From Macrosoma leucophasiata (Eukaryota > Arthropoda > Insecta > Lepidoptera > Hedylidae), in assembly GCA_036365455.1 (NCBI GenBank), contig JAWQUS010000010.1:18338501-18402500 (forward strand): 64,000 bases of DNA, in the 5' to 3' direction. Under the pieces are notes generated by a model. That model saw only the letters and a program-made list of their open reading frames with translations, had not been told where the DNA came from and ran no database searches. The translations under genes were made by a program, and so were the position numbers. Below, one piece after another: positions 10,075 to 20,163 of this stretch; within the stretch, counting starts at the first letter, position 1, and each line of letters opens with the position of its first letter.

Positions 10075-13032
10075 TTAAACATTACTCGTATTTTCGCTGA
10101 GATAGTACTCATTCAGCTGTTTTTTGAATGATTGAAGAGTCTGTGCTTTACGTATTTCCAACGGCAGTGAATTCCACAAACGCACTGTCGTAACTGTGAA
10201 AGATTTAGAAACGAAGGAAGAGGAGTGAAGAGGAATTTGAAGAAGAAGATTTTCAGAAGAGCGGAGGGAGAGAGAATTGGATAGGCATAGGTAACTAAAA
10301 CGACTCTTAAGATAATTAGGAGTTTGGGAAAAGAATAGTAGACAGTAAAGAAGAGAGAGAATGTGCGTATTCCTGCGAAGGGGAATGGGAAGCCACTTGA
10401 GCTCAGTTCGAAATTTAGAGACATGGTCATACTTGCGCAAGCCAAATATGAACCGTATACAAAGATTTTGTAGACGCTCAAGTTTGTTGAGTTGCTCCTG
10501 TGTTAGGTCAAGATAACATATGTCGGCATAGTCTAATATAGGGAGAAGGATTGATCGAGCTAGCGCAACCTTAGTGGAAGTAGGCAAAAAGTTTTGCAAT
10601 CTTCTAAGAGAACCAACAGCACTGAATATTTTCTTGCTTACTTCGCATATCTGCCGACTCCACGTCAAACTCTTATCGATAATCACGCCAAGGTCCTTAA
10701 CACTGTCACAAAATGGTATTACTGTACCGTCGAGATTTATTTGTGGTATTTTTGTCAAGTCAATTTTTGAATGCATTCGAGAGCTGCCAACTATGATTGC
10801 CTGGGTCTTTAAGGGATTAATTTTAAGACCAAAGGGTTGACTCCATTTGGAAATGCGACCCAGATCATTGTTAACAACTTGTATGGCTGCAGGCAAATCA
10901 GCAATTTTAGTATGGTGGTAAATTTGTAGGTCGTCAGCATACAAGTGGTAGAGAGACGTAAGATTTTGAGAAATGATGTTGATGAAAGTAGAGAAAAGGA
11001 AGGTAGACAACACGCCACCTTGCGGTACACCGGCAGTAACGTCGCACCAAGTAGAAAAAGTGTCGTTCACTTGTATACGCTGCCGGCGACCAAACAAGTA
11101 ACTACGAAACCAATCAACTACTGTCGGAGATATGTTAAGAGAACGGAGAATAGCAAGTAATATGTCATAATCTACGTTACTAAAAGCATTGCTGAAATCT
11201 AGCAAGACAAGCACAGTCAGCTGTTGATTCTCCATGCCGAATCTTATGTCTTCAGTAATTTTGACAAGGGCTGTAGCCGTACTATGACCCTGCCGAAAAC
11301 CAGATTGGAAAGGATTGTAAAGGAAGTGATTGGACATGAAAGAGTTTAATTGATCATGAACTAGCCGCTCAAGAACTTTGGATAAGAAAGGAAGAATAGA
11401 TATTGGTCGATAGTCGGAAAAAGATTTAGCATTGGATGTTTTAGGTAAAGGAATAAGCTGTGCATCTTTCCAGCAGGATGGGAAGGAACAGGTGGAGATA
11501 GAGTGATTGAGTAAAGATGTAATAATAGGTATTAGAGTGTCGATAATCGGCAGAATCATTTTACGGCTAACCTTATCACTGCCAATAGCATCCGAATCAA
11601 TGCCGAGAATGTTCTTCTTAACATCACGATCAGTGAATTGAGTAAAACTGAAAATAGGTGAGTCGGGAGTTGTAGCTGAAGAAAGAAGTTTTAATGTATT
11701 CAATTTTGTGTCACCATCTATACAGGCAGACGAAGCAAAATGCAGATTTAGCAAGTCAAGATTAAAGTTATTAGTGAGAAGAAACGATGAGTCAAAACGA
11801 GATTTCCCAACTCCCAGTGACTTCAAAAATCTCCAAACCTTGGCCGGATCACCAATTGAGACAGATTTATGGATATGGCGTCGTTGTGCATCTCTACACA
11901 CTTTGTTGCAACGGTTCCGAATACAGACATATTTTTCACGGTTTTCACTGTTATTGCTATGTTTTAATTTTACTTTTGCTTGGTTCTTTTTCGTAATTAA
12001 ACTTCTGATATCATCTGTTAACCACGGTGCTGGAAGGTGTCTTACTCGGACGGGTCGGATAGGGGCATGAACATCGAAAAGGCTTGTGATCAAGGAATTA
12101 AATAAATTGCATTTGTCATTAATGTCATCTACATTATCCAATACAGACCAGTCAATATTGTCTGCGTCCTCGCGAAGCTTGTCTACATTCATTCCACTAA
12201 AATTGCGCAACAAGAGAATTTTGGCCTTTGCCTTAGGCGGTCGAATTTTATAGGACACATGAATAAGGTCATGATAAGAAAAGGCATGAGCTGAACATTG
12301 ACCATGTTTAGCCACATGATCAAGAGAAGAAACTAAGATTAAATCTAAAAGGGATGGTGTACAATCAGGAAAGAAATGGGTAGCTGATAAAGGAAGTAAA
12401 TGCAAATTAGCCGAATCAACAATTGTTTTTAAACGGGCAGACCTTGTGTCATTTTTTAAAAGACATGTATTAAAATCACCCATAATTATGGTGTGCCTAT
12501 AAAGAGGCAGGAGCTCCTCAAGAGTTTTTTCGAAAGAGGGGAAAAAGTGAATATTTAAAGAAGGACTGTAGTAAACTCCAAGTAAAAGTTTTGTATTGGC
12601 GAAGAGAACTTCGATGAATAAATGTTCTGGGGCGTCATTTAACTGAGGAGACATTTCGATTACTGAAAAAGGTATATGGGAGCGAAGATAAATGGCAACA
12701 CCACCACCTCCGCGATCTGAACGATCATTGCGGATCAGGTGGAAGCCAGGCAGGGAATAAGAGCTAGAAGAAAGGCATGGCTTAAGCCATGATTCGGAAA
12801 TAAGAATCGCATGGATATTTTTATTATCAAAAGATGCCAACATATCCGGATAGTGTGCAGGAATACTTTGGGCATTAATATGTATGACATTGAAATTCTT
12901 CAAAACATCTGAGAAATTATTATTGAGAGTTTCGTGGAGAGAAGGAAAACTTTGAAAGCTGTCATTACTATTCAAATCACCGGAAGAAGAGAGAGAGCAA
13001 TATTCGTCGTCATGTTCACTGAGCTCAAACAT
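10075..13032 (-). CDS. LINE ORF2: apurinic-type endonuclease plus reverse transcriptase
   Basis: 985 codons with no internal stop. Endonuclease domain is about residues 48-260: NAQS near 52, SESWLKP near 80, MGDFN near 181 and SYHDLI near 253, where the family usually has S-D-H. RT domain is about residues 470-750: DYRPISILPFLSK near 538, LLDFSNAF (first catalytic Asp) near 609, GVPQGGVLS near 667 and YADD near 694-697. No RNase H follows; the C-terminus has the basic RLQNLCIRFIFGL segment common in Jockey-like proteins. It nicks target DNA and copies the element's RNA at the nick. The SYHD and GGVLSTFLF variants may weaken activity. The start is the first ATG after the spacer. Confidence 0.9.
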   Translation of the reverse strand: MFELSEHDDEYCSLSSSGDLNSNDSFQSFPSLHETLNNNFSDVLKNFNVIHINAQSIPAHYPDMLASFDNKNIHAILISESWLKPCLSSSSYSLPGFHLIRNDRSDRGGGGVAIYLRSHIPFSVIEMSPQLNDAPEHLFIEVLFANTKLLLGVYYSPSLNIHFFPSFEKTLEELLPLYRHTIIMGDFNTCLLKNDTRSARLKTIVDSANLHLLPLSATHFFPDCTPSLLDLILVSSLDHVAKHGQCSAHAFSYHDLIHVSYKIRPPKAKAKILLLRNFSGMNVDKLREDADNIDWSVLDNVDDINDKCNLFNSLITSLFDVHAPIRPVRVRHLPAPWLTDDIRSLITKKNQAKVKLKHSNNSENREKYVCIRNRCNKVCRDAQRRHIHKSVSIGDPAKVWRFLKSLGVGKSRFDSSFLLTNNFNLDLLNLHFASSACIDGDTKLNTLKLLSSATTPDSPIFSFTQFTDRDVKKNILGIDSDAIGSDKVSRKMILPIIDTLIPIITSLLNHSISTCSFPSCWKDAQLIPLPKTSNAKSFSDYRPISILPFLSKVLERLVHDQLNSFMSNHFLYNPFQSGFRQGHSTATALVKITEDIRFGMENQQLTVLVLLDFSNAFSNVDYDILLAILRSLNISPTVVDWFRSYLFGRRQRIQVNDTFSTWCDVTAGVPQGGVLSTFLFSTFINIISQNLTSLYHLYADDLQIYHHTKIADLPAAIQVVNNDLGRISKWSQPFGLKINPLKTQAIIVGSSRMHSKIDLTKIPQINLDGTVIPFCDSVKDLGVIIDKSLTWSRQICEVSKKIFSAVGSLRRLQNFLPTSTKVALARSILLPILDYADICYLDLTQEQLNKLERLQNLCIRFIFGLRKYDHVSKFRTELKWLPIPLRRNTHILSLLYCLLFFSQTPNYLKSRFSYLCLSNSLSLRSSENLLLQIPLHSSSFVSKSFTVTTVRLWNSLPLEIRKAQTLQSFKKQLNEYYLSENTSNV

Positions 13033-13451
13033 AAGAATGTATATATGTATGTTTCAAATAAAAGATAAACAAATAAATCTAAATATTATACAACAGTATA
13101 AATAATAATAATAATAATAAATAAATATGTTAATATACAATGATATCTCATTTCACCCACCAGCAGTCAGAGTATAACGGAACATACCAAAAGTTAACTA
13201 GGTAAAAAATGGCAACACAATACAATCACATAGTTAACCAAAGACAAGCAGGTATTTGACAGATCACAACACTGACATTTGACATGAATTTTTACGACAG
13301 TGACAGTTTGACAAACAATTTACAAAAAAGATTTACATTTGGACGAAAACAACAAAAAAAGAAGGCAAACGAAGAAGTATAAAACAAAATTACCGTCAAC
13401 TAAGCCGCACAAATACAAATAGAAACATAAGTACATATTTGAACACAAAAA
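13033..13451 (-). other. Spacer between LINE ORF1 and ORF2
   Basis: 419 bp of AT-rich sequence with an AAT microsatellite at about 13104-13125. No overlapping or stop-start junction links the two ORFs, so ORF2 translation would need reinitiation or another mechanism. Confidence 0.7.
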
Positions 13452-14198
13452 TTACTTTCTTGTTGTGCGCTTTAAACGTGAACTGGAGATGTCGCGTTGT
13501 GTACCAGTATTTTTTGACTTGGAGACAACGGCACAAGGCTCCGCCAGCGAAATTGACGACCTAGATATCTCATCCAAATCCGACATGGATTCGACAACAT
13601 GTTGCGATCCATCAGGAGTGAGAATGTGGATGAGACCGTCTTTCGTCCAACACTTGAGCAACCCGTACCTATCGCGGGCCTTCAGAAAGACGTTATGGCG
13701 CGCTCTCGTCAGGAACTCCGATTGCGTGACTCCTGTTCCCTTCAGTTTCGCTTTGGCATACCAAATCTTGCTACGAATGGCCACATCGCTGAACTTCACC
13801 ACAATAGGCCTTGATTTGTTCTCAGAAGGGCGGCCCATGCGATGACATCGTCTGATAGATGTTACAGAGAAGTTCATTATATTTAATTTGTTAGAAACAA
13901 GTCCAGACACTATGGAGTCCAGGTCTTCCCCTTTGCTTTCGGACACACCATGAAACAGCAACATCTTTCTTCGACTTCGCATCTCCTGCCTGTCCAGCTC
14001 CCTTCCTAAGAACTCCACCTGAGCTTGAAGTGAACTAAGGGCAGTCATAATGAAAGTTCTAAAAGAAGTAAAATCATCGGACAAGGATGATAGTGATGGG
14101 TTGTTAGGCGAGGTCTGCCGAAGATCTTGCTGAAAAGCATCCATCCTGTTATTAAACAGTTGTGTCATGGCAATCAACGAATCCTTCATGGTTTCCAT
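13452..14198 (-). CDS. LINE ORF1: nucleic-acid-binding protein
   Basis: 248 codons. Residues about 1-75 are helical and probably coiled-coil (FRTFIMTALSSLQAQVEFLG). The central part from about 78 has LLFHGVSE, SIRRCHRMGR and RPIVVKFSD, the pattern of the RRM-like core of L1-type ORF1 proteins, then KAKLKGTGVTQSEFLTRARH. The C-terminus is Ser/Arg/Lys-rich. No CCHC knuckles are present. It would package element RNA. It lies just upstream of ORF2 on the same strand. Confidence 0.8.
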   Translation of the reverse strand: METMKDSLIAMTQLFNNRMDAFQQDLRQTSPNNPSLSSLSDDFTSFRTFIMTALSSLQAQVEFLGRELDRQEMRSRRKMLLFHGVSESKGEDLDSIVSGLVSNKLNIMNFSVTSIRRCHRMGRPSENKSRPIVVKFSDVAIRSKIWYAKAKLKGTGVTQSEFLTRARHNVFLKARDRYGLLKCWTKDGLIHILTPDGSQHVVESMSDLDEISRSSISLAEPCAVVSKSKNTGTQRDISSSRLKRTTRK

Positions 14199-14424
14199 TC
14201 TAACTGTAGGTTATGTGCAGAGTTAGTGTAGTGCAATTACCAGTGTAGTGCAGCTGATGTGGACAGGATGTAGGAAATATTGCTGGTGGGTGGTTTTGTT
14301 CACTTACTAACTTTTAACATAAATATTGCAATATAAAAGTAAAGTTTAATATATTTAATTAAATTATTTAAATCAGATCAGTTTAGAAAGTTGTTTATTT
14401 CACGCCTACCCACACGTATACATA

Positions 14425-14623
14425 CATACCTACAAAAAAATAAGTAGAATTTGAGTGTCTCCGATTTCGACAAGACTTTCACTGGCAGATAGCTGATGTA
14501 ATAAGGAGTCACTTAGGCTACTACTTTTTACTAACTTAGGCTGCGCCCACGACTTCGTCCGGGTAGATACTGAACAATCATATTTTTTCTCACGTGGACG
14601 AAGTCGCGGGCACAGTTAGTGTA
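14425..14623 (+). repeat. Helitron-like non-autonomous repeat, copy 3 with 3' end
   Basis: Has GAGTGTCTCCGATTT, AGACTTTCACTGGCAGATAG and GTAATAAGGAGTCACT, then CACGTGGACGAAGTCGCGGG and CACAGTTAGTG at 14611-14621, a CTAG-type end mutated to TTAG. An internal inverted copy of the end (GGCTGCGCCCACGACTTCG) lies at 14540-14560. Confidence 0.55.
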
Positions 14624-14625
14624 TA

Positions 14626-15043
14626 ATAAAATCATAAAATTAAGACACACAACGTACATCTGTAAATATACATAAGCGTACCTATTAGTTAATAAAAAGC
14701 ATACTTTTGAACAAAATTGGGTATGATTAAAGTGGGTCACGTGAGGAAATTGTAATGTCTATCAAAAATAATCTTATTCAGTCTGCAACCGTAATATTAC
14801 ACTAGCTAGCACATGAAAACTCCCAATATCAACAAACCGAATATCTGTTTTTACTTAGCTATTTTAATAAAACGTCTCGACGTTACAACATAATGCAGAA
14901 GTAGGGATCTAAAGTACGCATGAGAAACAGTTTTGTAATTGTATTTCTGACACTTCGTGTATGGTTTGTGTACGCATGATGAATTGTTACCAGATGGGAA
15001 CTAACGTTCATAATACACGATAATTACATAATCATTCAACACA
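14626..15043. other. No gene seen
   Basis: AT-rich sequence between two mobile elements. Nothing recognised. Confidence 0.45.
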
Positions 15044-15051
15044 ATTTAGGC

Positions 15052-15274
15052 ACACCGCGGACACTCCGCCAAAATGCCATACAAACGCTTAATTTGGTTT
15101 CTATTACACAGACATCAATCGGTGACGTGTATTTATACGCGCACCTGTGTGCGTAGCACGTACAAAATACCAACCGTCGCCCATAAGAGGGGAAAGGGTT
15201 GAGTGATGCGAGCAAATCGGGCGGGATGTCGAAGTGTCCATTCTATACTTAGTTGTATTATTACATATTCTCTG
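15052..15274 (-). mobile_element. 223-bp MITE-like element with perfect 8-bp target duplication, copy 1
   Basis: ATTTAGGC stands on both sides (15044-15051 and 15275-15282). The element reads ACACCGCGGACACTCCGCC to ATTACATATTCTCTG on the plus strand. An inverted relative at 62809-63028 has the same two ends and its own 8-bp duplication. An 8-bp duplication fits hAT, P or Merlin-type transposition, but the ends (CAGAGAAT and ACACCGCG) are not a clean inverted repeat. There is no coding capacity. Confidence 0.8.
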
Positions 15275-15282
15275 ATTTAGGC

Positions 15283-15930
15283 CAACATTAAAATAATTTT
15301 AGGAGACGACAGCAAATTGTCGCTCTTCTTAGTTCATGAGGAGGAACACATGGTGTTCTATTTATACATCAAAACCCGGAACGAATGTTTTTAAAGCGCA
15401 CATAAAAGTCAAATGTCTTTAAGTATATTTTGTTATATTGATCTTGAAAAATTATTTTTTTAGTAGCACTTTGAAGAATTTGTTTAACGGAGCTCGAGGG
15501 CAGGTATTACATGCTCTCTTTCAACATCAATCCTTAATTTTCATAGATTAAGGATAGGCTGCTATCCCTAATTAAAAATATTCAGCAATAAGATGGTAGA
15601 GCAAGAGCCCTTATTATAAAGCACACCCGCAAAAGATCTGTGGCATCAAAAGTGGTACCGCATTTTTAGATTTTTTTCGTTTAAGAACAAAAGTCCTCAA
15701 TAACTATCAAAAAACATTGTAGTGTAGTCTGTGCTTGATATTATATCCGATACCAAATTATTTTTTAATAATAATTTGCTAGTGTTTATGTTTCCATTGC
15801 TATATCATTGGATTATTAAGTCTTGCCTTCTGCTAAGTAGTCTAGTTATAGCAAGTCACTACTAATATTATTATGCAGGGGTCGGGGGCTGTCAAAGAAA
15901 AGATCTATAATCCTATACATCTTATGTACC
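15283..15930. other. No gene seen
   Basis: AT-rich sequence with a possible very old X remnant near 15485-15660 (GGAGCTCGAGGGCAGG, AAAAGTGGTACCGCAT). Not enough to annotate. Confidence 0.4.
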
Positions 15931-15941
15931 TAATTAGTATT

Positions 15942-16266
15942 AACTGCCTCAGTAGCGTAGTGGTAGCAGGCCACTACTATTACGCTGGAGGTCCTGGGTT
16001 CGATTCCCGGGTCGGGGACTATCAGAGATAACGGTTTAAAATCCTTTATCTCTGCTTCTATTGGGATTTTTCCATTTTCTGGAAGTTTCCCAGTACCCCG
16101 GAGTTTGGTAATGTGCCCCGAGATGGCAACAGGTTCGCCACCTGTTACATGGGCCAAAACGTAACCGGCGAGCCGTGGGTGTTTGCATGTATGATTGAAT
16201 GCATGCATTTACCTCTGCCTACCCCTTCGGGGATTACAGGCGTGAAGTTACGTTTACGTTTACGTT
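15942..16266 (+). mobile_element. tRNA-headed SINE family 1, complete, 11-bp target duplication
   Basis: TAATTAGTATT flanks both ends (15931-15941 and 16267-16277). The head has a pol III A box TAGCGTAGTGG (15953-15963) and B box GGTTCGATTCC (15997-16007) in a tRNA-like fold. The body includes GAGATAACGG, GGTAATGTGCCC and CCACCTGTTACATGGGCC. The 3' end is CTCTGCCTACCCC..GGCGTGAAGTTACG followed by TTTACG units. Short open frames on either strand are chance translations of the SINE, not genes. The 3' end resembles the R1 LINE tail, its likely mobiliser. Confidence 0.9.
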
Positions 16267-16278
16267 TAATTAGTATTT

Positions 16279-16412
16279 TTCCCACCCTCAGTGCTTGGTA
16301 ATGTGCCTGGAGTCAAAAGGCTCGCCACCTTTTACATGAGACAGAACGGCAAAGCGTGGGTGTTTGTATGTACGCTTGAATCACTTCCGGGAATACAGGC
16401 GTGTAGTTTTTT
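16279..16412 (+). repeat. SINE family 1, 5'-truncated older copy
   Basis: GCTTGGTAATGTGCCTGGAG, GGCTCGCCACC and GCGTGGGTGTTTG.ATGTACGCTTGAA match the SINE 1 body, and AATACAGGCGTG its tail. It sits just after the target duplication of the complete copy. Confidence 0.75.
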
Positions 16413-16950
16413 ATTAAGACTCTGAAATTAGTTTCATAATTTTCAAACCTTTAAGGGTTGCTTCAGCATCAATATTTCTTGTTTGTTTATAATTCAAACA
16501 AAAAGCAAAATCTTTTTAACAAGCTTCTGTTTTCATCTCCTTTGAGATCATTGTAGTATTATCTGTATTATGTTGATTAATAGTAAAAAAATCGGGAGCT
16601 TTCAAAGATTGAAATACTGGCAATTATTATCTGTACCTCAGTTACCTACAATTTGAATAAATGAGCTTTTACTCAGCTTTAAATTCAACAGGCACGGAGA
16701 AAAGCTCTGTTCACAAAATATTAAATATAATAGCACTAGTACGAGTAGATGAGTTTCCACTTCTTGAAACCTTAAAAAGGTTCCTTCCGATGTTTCTTTG
16801 ACTTCAAAACTTACCCTCAGCGTGTTCCTATAAAATGCTAAGTTTTTTTGTACCTGTGTAATGAAAGCAAGGATGAAGTTCACAGTGATGATAACTGACT
16901 ACTGTAGCATATACAGTACCTATCAAGTTTTATTATTTTATAAAATAACT
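16413..16950. other. No gene seen
   Basis: AT-rich sequence. A minus-strand open frame of 81 codons here has no recognisable motif. Confidence 0.4.
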
Positions 16951-17255
16951 AGTTGTCCCTTCAAACTTCGTAGGTATCGCCTGATAGATTAAAGTGGAGA
17001 TACCTCCTAATACCGCTATTATGAAATGGTGGTTGGTGGTAGGAACGTGAAAATTAAGGGTTATACGCTAATTTTTCTGTCCCAATAATATGAAATAATT
17101 GAAGTGGGAACAGTTGACCTTTACCATTTTGGGGCAAAAAAAATCTGCATCTGATTGTCAAATACATATACACAAAATTTCATGATAATCGGTCAAGTTG
17201 TTTCGAAGGAGTATTGTTACAAACACGAGAATTTTATATACTAACTAAAAATATT
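16951..17255 (-). repeat. Helitron-like repeat, inverted
   Basis: On the minus strand it ends CGAAGTTTGAAGGGACAACTAGT, matching the gene-poor repeats that end in ..CTAGT. The body contains the phrase TTTCATGATAATCGGTCAAG common to these repeats. Confidence 0.4.
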
Positions 17256-17570
17256 TAAGGACATATGGAGTAAATGAAGTTGGAGATTAGAGTGAGTCAT
17301 AATATTATGAGCAAATATATCGCCGATAACACATAATGTTTGTAATAAAATAACCGAACAGAAGATATCAGATTCCGATATTGCAGATAATTCCTATTAG
17401 CATAAAGTAACACTCAACAGGACTCACCAATTGAAGATCACGATGACTCATTTATTTGACTGGATGTAGTAGATCTATCGATCAAAGGCTAAACCCTTAA
17501 TCAATTAATAAGATAAAGGCTCAAATAGTGGTTTCTATATCGTAGCCATATCGTAAAACCATATCATGAT
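17256..17570. other. No gene seen
   Basis: AT-rich sequence, nothing recognised. Confidence 0.4.
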
Positions 17571-17753
17571 TTTTTTTAATGTCATGAAGTGGCAAACAAG
17601 CGTCCAGTTCACATCGATGGTAAGTAGGTAATACTGTAGCCTATATACATCTACATGAAACCAGAGATTTCAGTGTAGATACATTGCACTTCTGAGGCCT
17701 AAGGTAATTATGCCTCTGTGCCGGAAATTACAGCCCGCTAAATAGCAATTGTT
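17571..17753 (-). repeat. Family X, 3' two-thirds, inverted
   Basis: GAAGTGGCAAACAAGC, TTCACATCGATGGTAAGTAGG, CTTCTGAGGCCTAAGG and GTGCCGGAAATTACAG match X in reverse order. It abuts the tandem duplication that follows. Confidence 0.7.
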
Positions 17754-18510
17754 TAGCGCTATTGTGTTTTGATCTGGGAAGCTGCCGAAAATGCAGATAT
17801 GCCAGTAGCACTTATATTATTACTCCAGGCCCAAGCGTAACTACTGAAGCAGTGAAAATAAATTTAGCCAAAGAGATACCTATGGTTTCTTAAAAAAACC
17901 ATCTCATATTACATTACCTATCCAGCGTATGTCGGTAAATCTTGAGATTTATAGTTGTGTTCGTGGATTGTCTGGCTCGTGAAGTCACGTAAGACTTATC
18001 CGAGACATTATTTTCTTGTAACGACGTGCGCTGGAGAGAAAATTATTTTCCATTTTTACTGGAGAACTCTAGTGACGAAGCTCGCAGGCGTAGGCACTAC
18101 CGCATTACCTAATCTACTTGCCGCTAAATAGCAGTGTTCAGCGCTATCGTGTTTCGATCTGGGAAGCTGCCGAAGCACTTATCCCAGCTCCAGGCTCCAG
18201 CGTAACTAGTGAAGCAGTGTTAAAAAAATACCCACAGAGAAACCTTTGATTTTTTAATAACCATCTCATATTAGATTACCTTCCCAGCGCATGTCGGTAA
18301 TTTTGAGATTTGTAGTTGTGTTCGTGGATTGTCGTGGCTCGGGAGACTTATCCGACACATTATTTTCTTGTAACGACGTGCGCTGGAGAGAAAATCATTT
18401 TCCAAATAAGTACTTTTGCTTTTACTCCTGTGACGGAGCTCGCGGGCGTAGGCACTACCGCATTACCTACTACTTGCCGCTAAATGGCAGTGTTTAACGC
18501 TATCGTGTTT
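17754..18510 (+). repeat. Two-unit tandem duplication carrying X heads
   Basis: A core at 17754-18051 recurs at 18141-18403. Shared landmarks are GATCTGGGAAGCTGCCGAA, AACCATCTCATATTA, CAGCG.ATGTCGGTAA, GTTGTGTTCGTGGATTGTC and ACGACGTGCGCTGGAGAG. Each core is followed by an X head (18058-18140 and 18422-18510). The spacing of about 387 bp gives a tandem duplication whose copies differ by substitutions and indels, so it is not recent. The core itself is unrecognised and has no conserved open frame. Confidence 0.8.
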
Positions 18511-18788
18511 CGGTCAGATGCGCGTCCCAGTAATTACCCCCATCGAGTCTCCAATGGACTGCTTTGGACATTACTAGGCTACAGTATTACAAACCATCAA
18601 TTTGAACTGTTCGCTCGTAGCATAACAAAAAAAGATGGCCATCATCAGCGTCACAAGCAACTGATATGACTGTAGGTAAATTCTGGCCACCTCCATACCT
18701 TTATAGAAACTAAAGAAACATTTTAGGGTGGTTTTAGTTAGGATATAACAACATTCCTTGGTTCTAGTGAATAGGAGTCTCTCCATAT

Positions 18789-18868
18789 CGCTCGCTGGAT
18801 AAAAGACTTTCAGATGCTCATGAGGCGCATTCATCCAGCGATTGCCCGCAACCTTTTCACCAGAAGGT
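18789..18868 (-). repeat. RTE-like LINE R2, small fragment
   Basis: CATCCAGCGATTGCCCGCAACCTT followed by TTCACCAGAAGGT is the reverse of an R2 coding segment (compare CATCCAACGATTGCCCGCGACC at 24301-24322). Confidence 0.55.
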
Positions 18869-20163
18869 GTATCTTGGCTGACATTATTTCTCTAGTCACT
18901 TTGCAATTCATTGCGGTTCTGACGTGAGTATTTCGATCATTTTAAGCAAACGACAATGATCTGCAAAGTGGAAATTAATGGCCACCAAGTTACAGAATAT
19001 GCCTGTAGGTTGCCAGTCCGCTTGTGGGTACAAAAGTAACAATATAGGTACCTACCTATTTTATATGCAGGTATAAATAAGTTATCGTGGGGCTGGCATA
19101 GTCGCGCGACGACTCAAAGTCCCTAAAACATTATAGAAAAAAAAAATAACGTGGACTTCCACTAAGCCTGGGTTGCACCACGATATTTGTTAATGTTATT
19201 GTAACATTTCATTTCACATCCTTCTCTAATTTTAACAGATTTTGGATGGATGATAACTTTTTGTTTTTTTTTTCACTTATTTTTTTTTGTAATTTATCTC
19301 GAATAGTACTTGGTACCTAAGTAAGAAAGATTGGAAACTCTTCTCTTCTATATGTATCGTCAATGCAAACACGTCGATTTAAAACTATCACTGAGATATT
19401 TTTCTTTTCCACAAAGGCTATATATATACATAGACAACAGACACATGTTCGTGAAATTAAAAACAAGTTTTCTTGATTGAATTACTTACGCTACGTGAAA
19501 ATATTATTCCGAAATTGGTGACAAAGACCCCAACTTCAACAATACAACAGAAATTTAAACAAAAGGTGATTGGTTCAGCTTAAGTAAAGTTGGAGTCGGG
19601 TACGGATTAACCTAAATGCGATTACTTACGGAACAAACCGTGGAGGAGTTGTTTTTAAATTAACGGTTCAGATGCTTTACAAATAATATGTGAAATTGTG
19701 TTTAACTGAAAAGTATTGTCTGTTTTCAATCACGCATGCGAAAATTGATAGTGGCTCAATCTCTTACAAATAATTCGCTGTGTTTTGCTGTGATACTATG
19801 ATAAAATCTTGATACAAATCATTAATATTAAAAATTATAAAAAATGTAAAAGATATAAGCACTTATCTACTCAATAATATATCGACATGTAGGTACATAG
19901 GTATTAGGTATGCATATAAATATATGAATTATAGAAGCCAATTTAAATATCTTTTCTAGAATAACGCGACAGTTTCTACACAATTTTCATCATCTCTTGA
20001 AATATTTTTTCGAATGGTAGGTAGATTGAAAGACCACCTGCCTTTTTTCAGAGAACGGATTAATCTTAAACAAAGGCAAGCGATGCTGCGAGGGTTTCAT
20101 AACTAAAACGTCAAAAAAGAGCCTCATCTCAATATAATTAATCGCTTCAAATCAACAAATGCA
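18869..20163. other. No gene seen
   Basis: About 1.3 kb of AT-rich sequence with a T-rich run near 19260. No repeat or coding feature that I can name. Confidence 0.45.

Larger units (their letters stand above)
9768..14290 (-). mobile_element. Non-LTR retrotransposon, both ORFs open, probably full length (Jockey/CR1/L2 group)
   Basis: On the minus strand it has a short 5' leader, ORF1 (14198-13452), a 419-bp spacer, ORF2 (13032-10075) and a 3' UTR of about 280 bp. The element ends with an AATAAA-containing segment and a pentanucleotide tail of five to six TATTC units (plus-strand 9768-9795) rather than poly(A). A short tandem-repeat tail and EN+RT without RNase H fit the CR1/L2/Jockey group; the exact clade is not settled. 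The 5' edge is approximate because I found no target duplication. Both ORFs lack internal stops, which is unusual among the copies here. Confidence 0.85.

Noticed and set aside
13153..14293. Short inverted match CACCCACCAGCA at the LINE spacer and its 5' end
   Set aside because: Only 12 bases, within chance for this length, and no structural role suggested.
15930..16208. Minus-strand frame of 92 codons, with near-copies at 26038-26310 and 47101-47325
   Set aside because: All are readings of SINE family 1 in reverse; similarity is due to the SINE, not a protein family.
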